Below, piece after piece: positions 63,407-64,000 of a DNA stretch of 64,000 bases. The DNA is from Cupriavidus sp. YR651 (GTDB taxonomy: Bacteria; Pseudomonadota; Gammaproteobacteria; Burkholderiales; Burkholderiaceae): the NCBI RefSeq assembly GCF_900101625.1, contig NZ_FMYZ01000016.1, positions 1 to 64,000 on the forward strand, read 5' to 3'. Numbering within the stretch: the stretch's first letter is position 1; every line of letters begins with the position of its first letter. The position numbers and the translations under genes are program-made. The notes beneath the pieces are model-generated. The model saw only the letters and a program-made list of their open reading frames with translations. It ran no database searches and was not told where the DNA came from.

Positions 63407-64000
63407 CGGAACTCCGTTGGGTAGTTGCCGGGCTGGCCGGCGAAGCAAGAGATGTGTCCTGGGCGGCCACTGGCATGGTGACCACGGCCGTGGCCGTCAC
63501 CGTGACGACGGTCGTCTGCTCCGCGCGCGAAGCGTCCCCATGCCGGTCGTGCCCGGCATGGTGGCCGTGGTTGCCGTGGTTACCATAAGGGCTGAGCGGC
63601 GCGCGCCCCCGGTGCAGGAAGCGCGACAACTCGGTCAGCGCCATCTGGTAGACATCGCGCTTGAATTCGATGACGGCGTCCAGCGGGACCCAATACTGGC
63701 TCCAACGCCAGGCGTCGAATTCGGGATGGTCCGTGGCGCGCAGGTGGATGTCGCAATCGCGGCAGACCATGCGCAGCAGGAACCAGATCTGCTTCTGGCC
63801 CTTATAGTGGCCGCGGATCTCGCGGCGGATGAACTTGTCCGGCACCTCATAACGCAACCAGTCGCGCGTGCGACCGACGATCCTGACGTGCTCCGGAAGC
63901 AGGCCGACTTCTTCTTGCAGCTCGCGGTACATGGCCTGTTCCGGCGTTTCGCCGTACTTGATGCCGCCCTGCGGAAACTGCCAGGAGTGTTCGCCGATTC
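63399..64000 (-). CDS. rppH: RNA pyrophosphohydrolase, 5' end outside the window
   Basis: The 3' part (about 200 codons visible) of a Nudix hydrolase that removes pyrophosphate from 5'-triphosphate mRNA, triggering decay. The frame continues to the window edge. WQFPQGGIKYGETPEQAMYR and ELQEEVGLLPEHV make up the Nudix region with its Glu ligands, and WLRYEVPDKFIRR and GQKQIWFLLRM are typical of RppH. The C-terminal tail goes well beyond the E. coli length and contains a His/Gly-rich segment (YGNHGNHGHHAGHDRHGD) then an Ala/Thr/Val-rich end. It overlaps the CNP1-like gene by 8 bases. Confidence 0.93.
   Translation of the reverse strand, partial: IGEHSWQFPQGGIKYGETPEQAMYRELQEEVGLLPEHVRIVGRTRDWLRYEVPDKFIRREIRGHYKGQKQIWFLLRMVCRDCDIHLRATDHPEFDAWRWSQYWVPLDAVIEFKRDVYQMALTELSRFLHRGRAPLSPYGNHGNHGHHAGHDRHGDASRAEQTTVVTVTATAVVTMPVAAQDTSLASPASPATTQRSSDE

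Overview
The window is GC-rich chromosomal DNA from a betaproteobacterium, most likely Burkholderiaceae of the Cupriavidus/Ralstonia type. This is inferred from gene order and protein character: a complete mra/dcw cluster running from mraZ to ftsZ and followed by a peroxiredoxin and lpxC; a lone Bug/TctC-type solute-binding protein; a general porin; and a pilB-pilC-pilD-coaE-zapD-yacG block. No computation was run. Family names rest on recognised motifs and lengths.

Region 1 (1-5.8 kb): the tail of an rRNA operon (5S rRNA and terminator), a DUF3047 lipoprotein, and a reverse-strand pair (M20 amidohydrolase, then a DUF2891 protein). Region 2 (4.2-10.1 kb): a five-gene Dpp-type peptide/opine ABC importer lying divergent to the amidohydrolase, which suggests uptake and hydrolysis of N-acylated amino acids or peptides. 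Region 3 (10.2-21.3 kb): accessory and metabolic genes, comprising a branched-chain-type binding protein, a molybdopterin oxidoreductase overlapped by a COG4324-type predicted aminopeptidase, a TetR regulator, a long-chain acyl-CoA ligase, a MarR regulator with a Gly-rich lipoprotein, a Bug protein and a porin.

Region 4 (21.6-42.3 kb): coq7, then the cell-wall and division cluster mraZ-rsmH-ftsL-ftsI-murE-murF-mraY-murD-ftsW-murG-murC-ddlB-ftsQ-ftsA-ftsZ, then a peroxiredoxin and lpxC. Eight junctions are ATGA overlaps. Four 10-bp direct repeats overlap the -10 element of the mra promoter and look like an MraZ operator. Region 5 (42.3-51.7 kb): a dciA-like gene and an M23 peptidase (divergent), secA, argJ, a DUF815 ATPase, a MutT-like Nudix hydrolase and an OPT transporter. 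Region 6 (51.8-59.1 kb, reverse strand): yacG, zapD, coaE, pilD, pilC, pilB, tRNA-Pro(CGG) and ispB. Region 7 (59.3-64 kb): a 32-codon small ORF, rplU-rpmA, obgE, proB, then on the reverse strand a CNP1-like lipoprotein and the 3' part of rppH, which runs off the window.

Most of the window is conserved housekeeping DNA. There is no CRISPR array, prophage, integrase or intact insertion sequence. The least explained structure is a pair of dispersed elements with near-identical inverted ends, a short copy at about 5944-6015 and a long, hairpin-rich copy at about 17615-17808. Other points worth a look are the small ORF placed exactly at a predicted transcription start, a canonical G-quadruplex motif upstream of pilB, and a His-rich tail on RppH.
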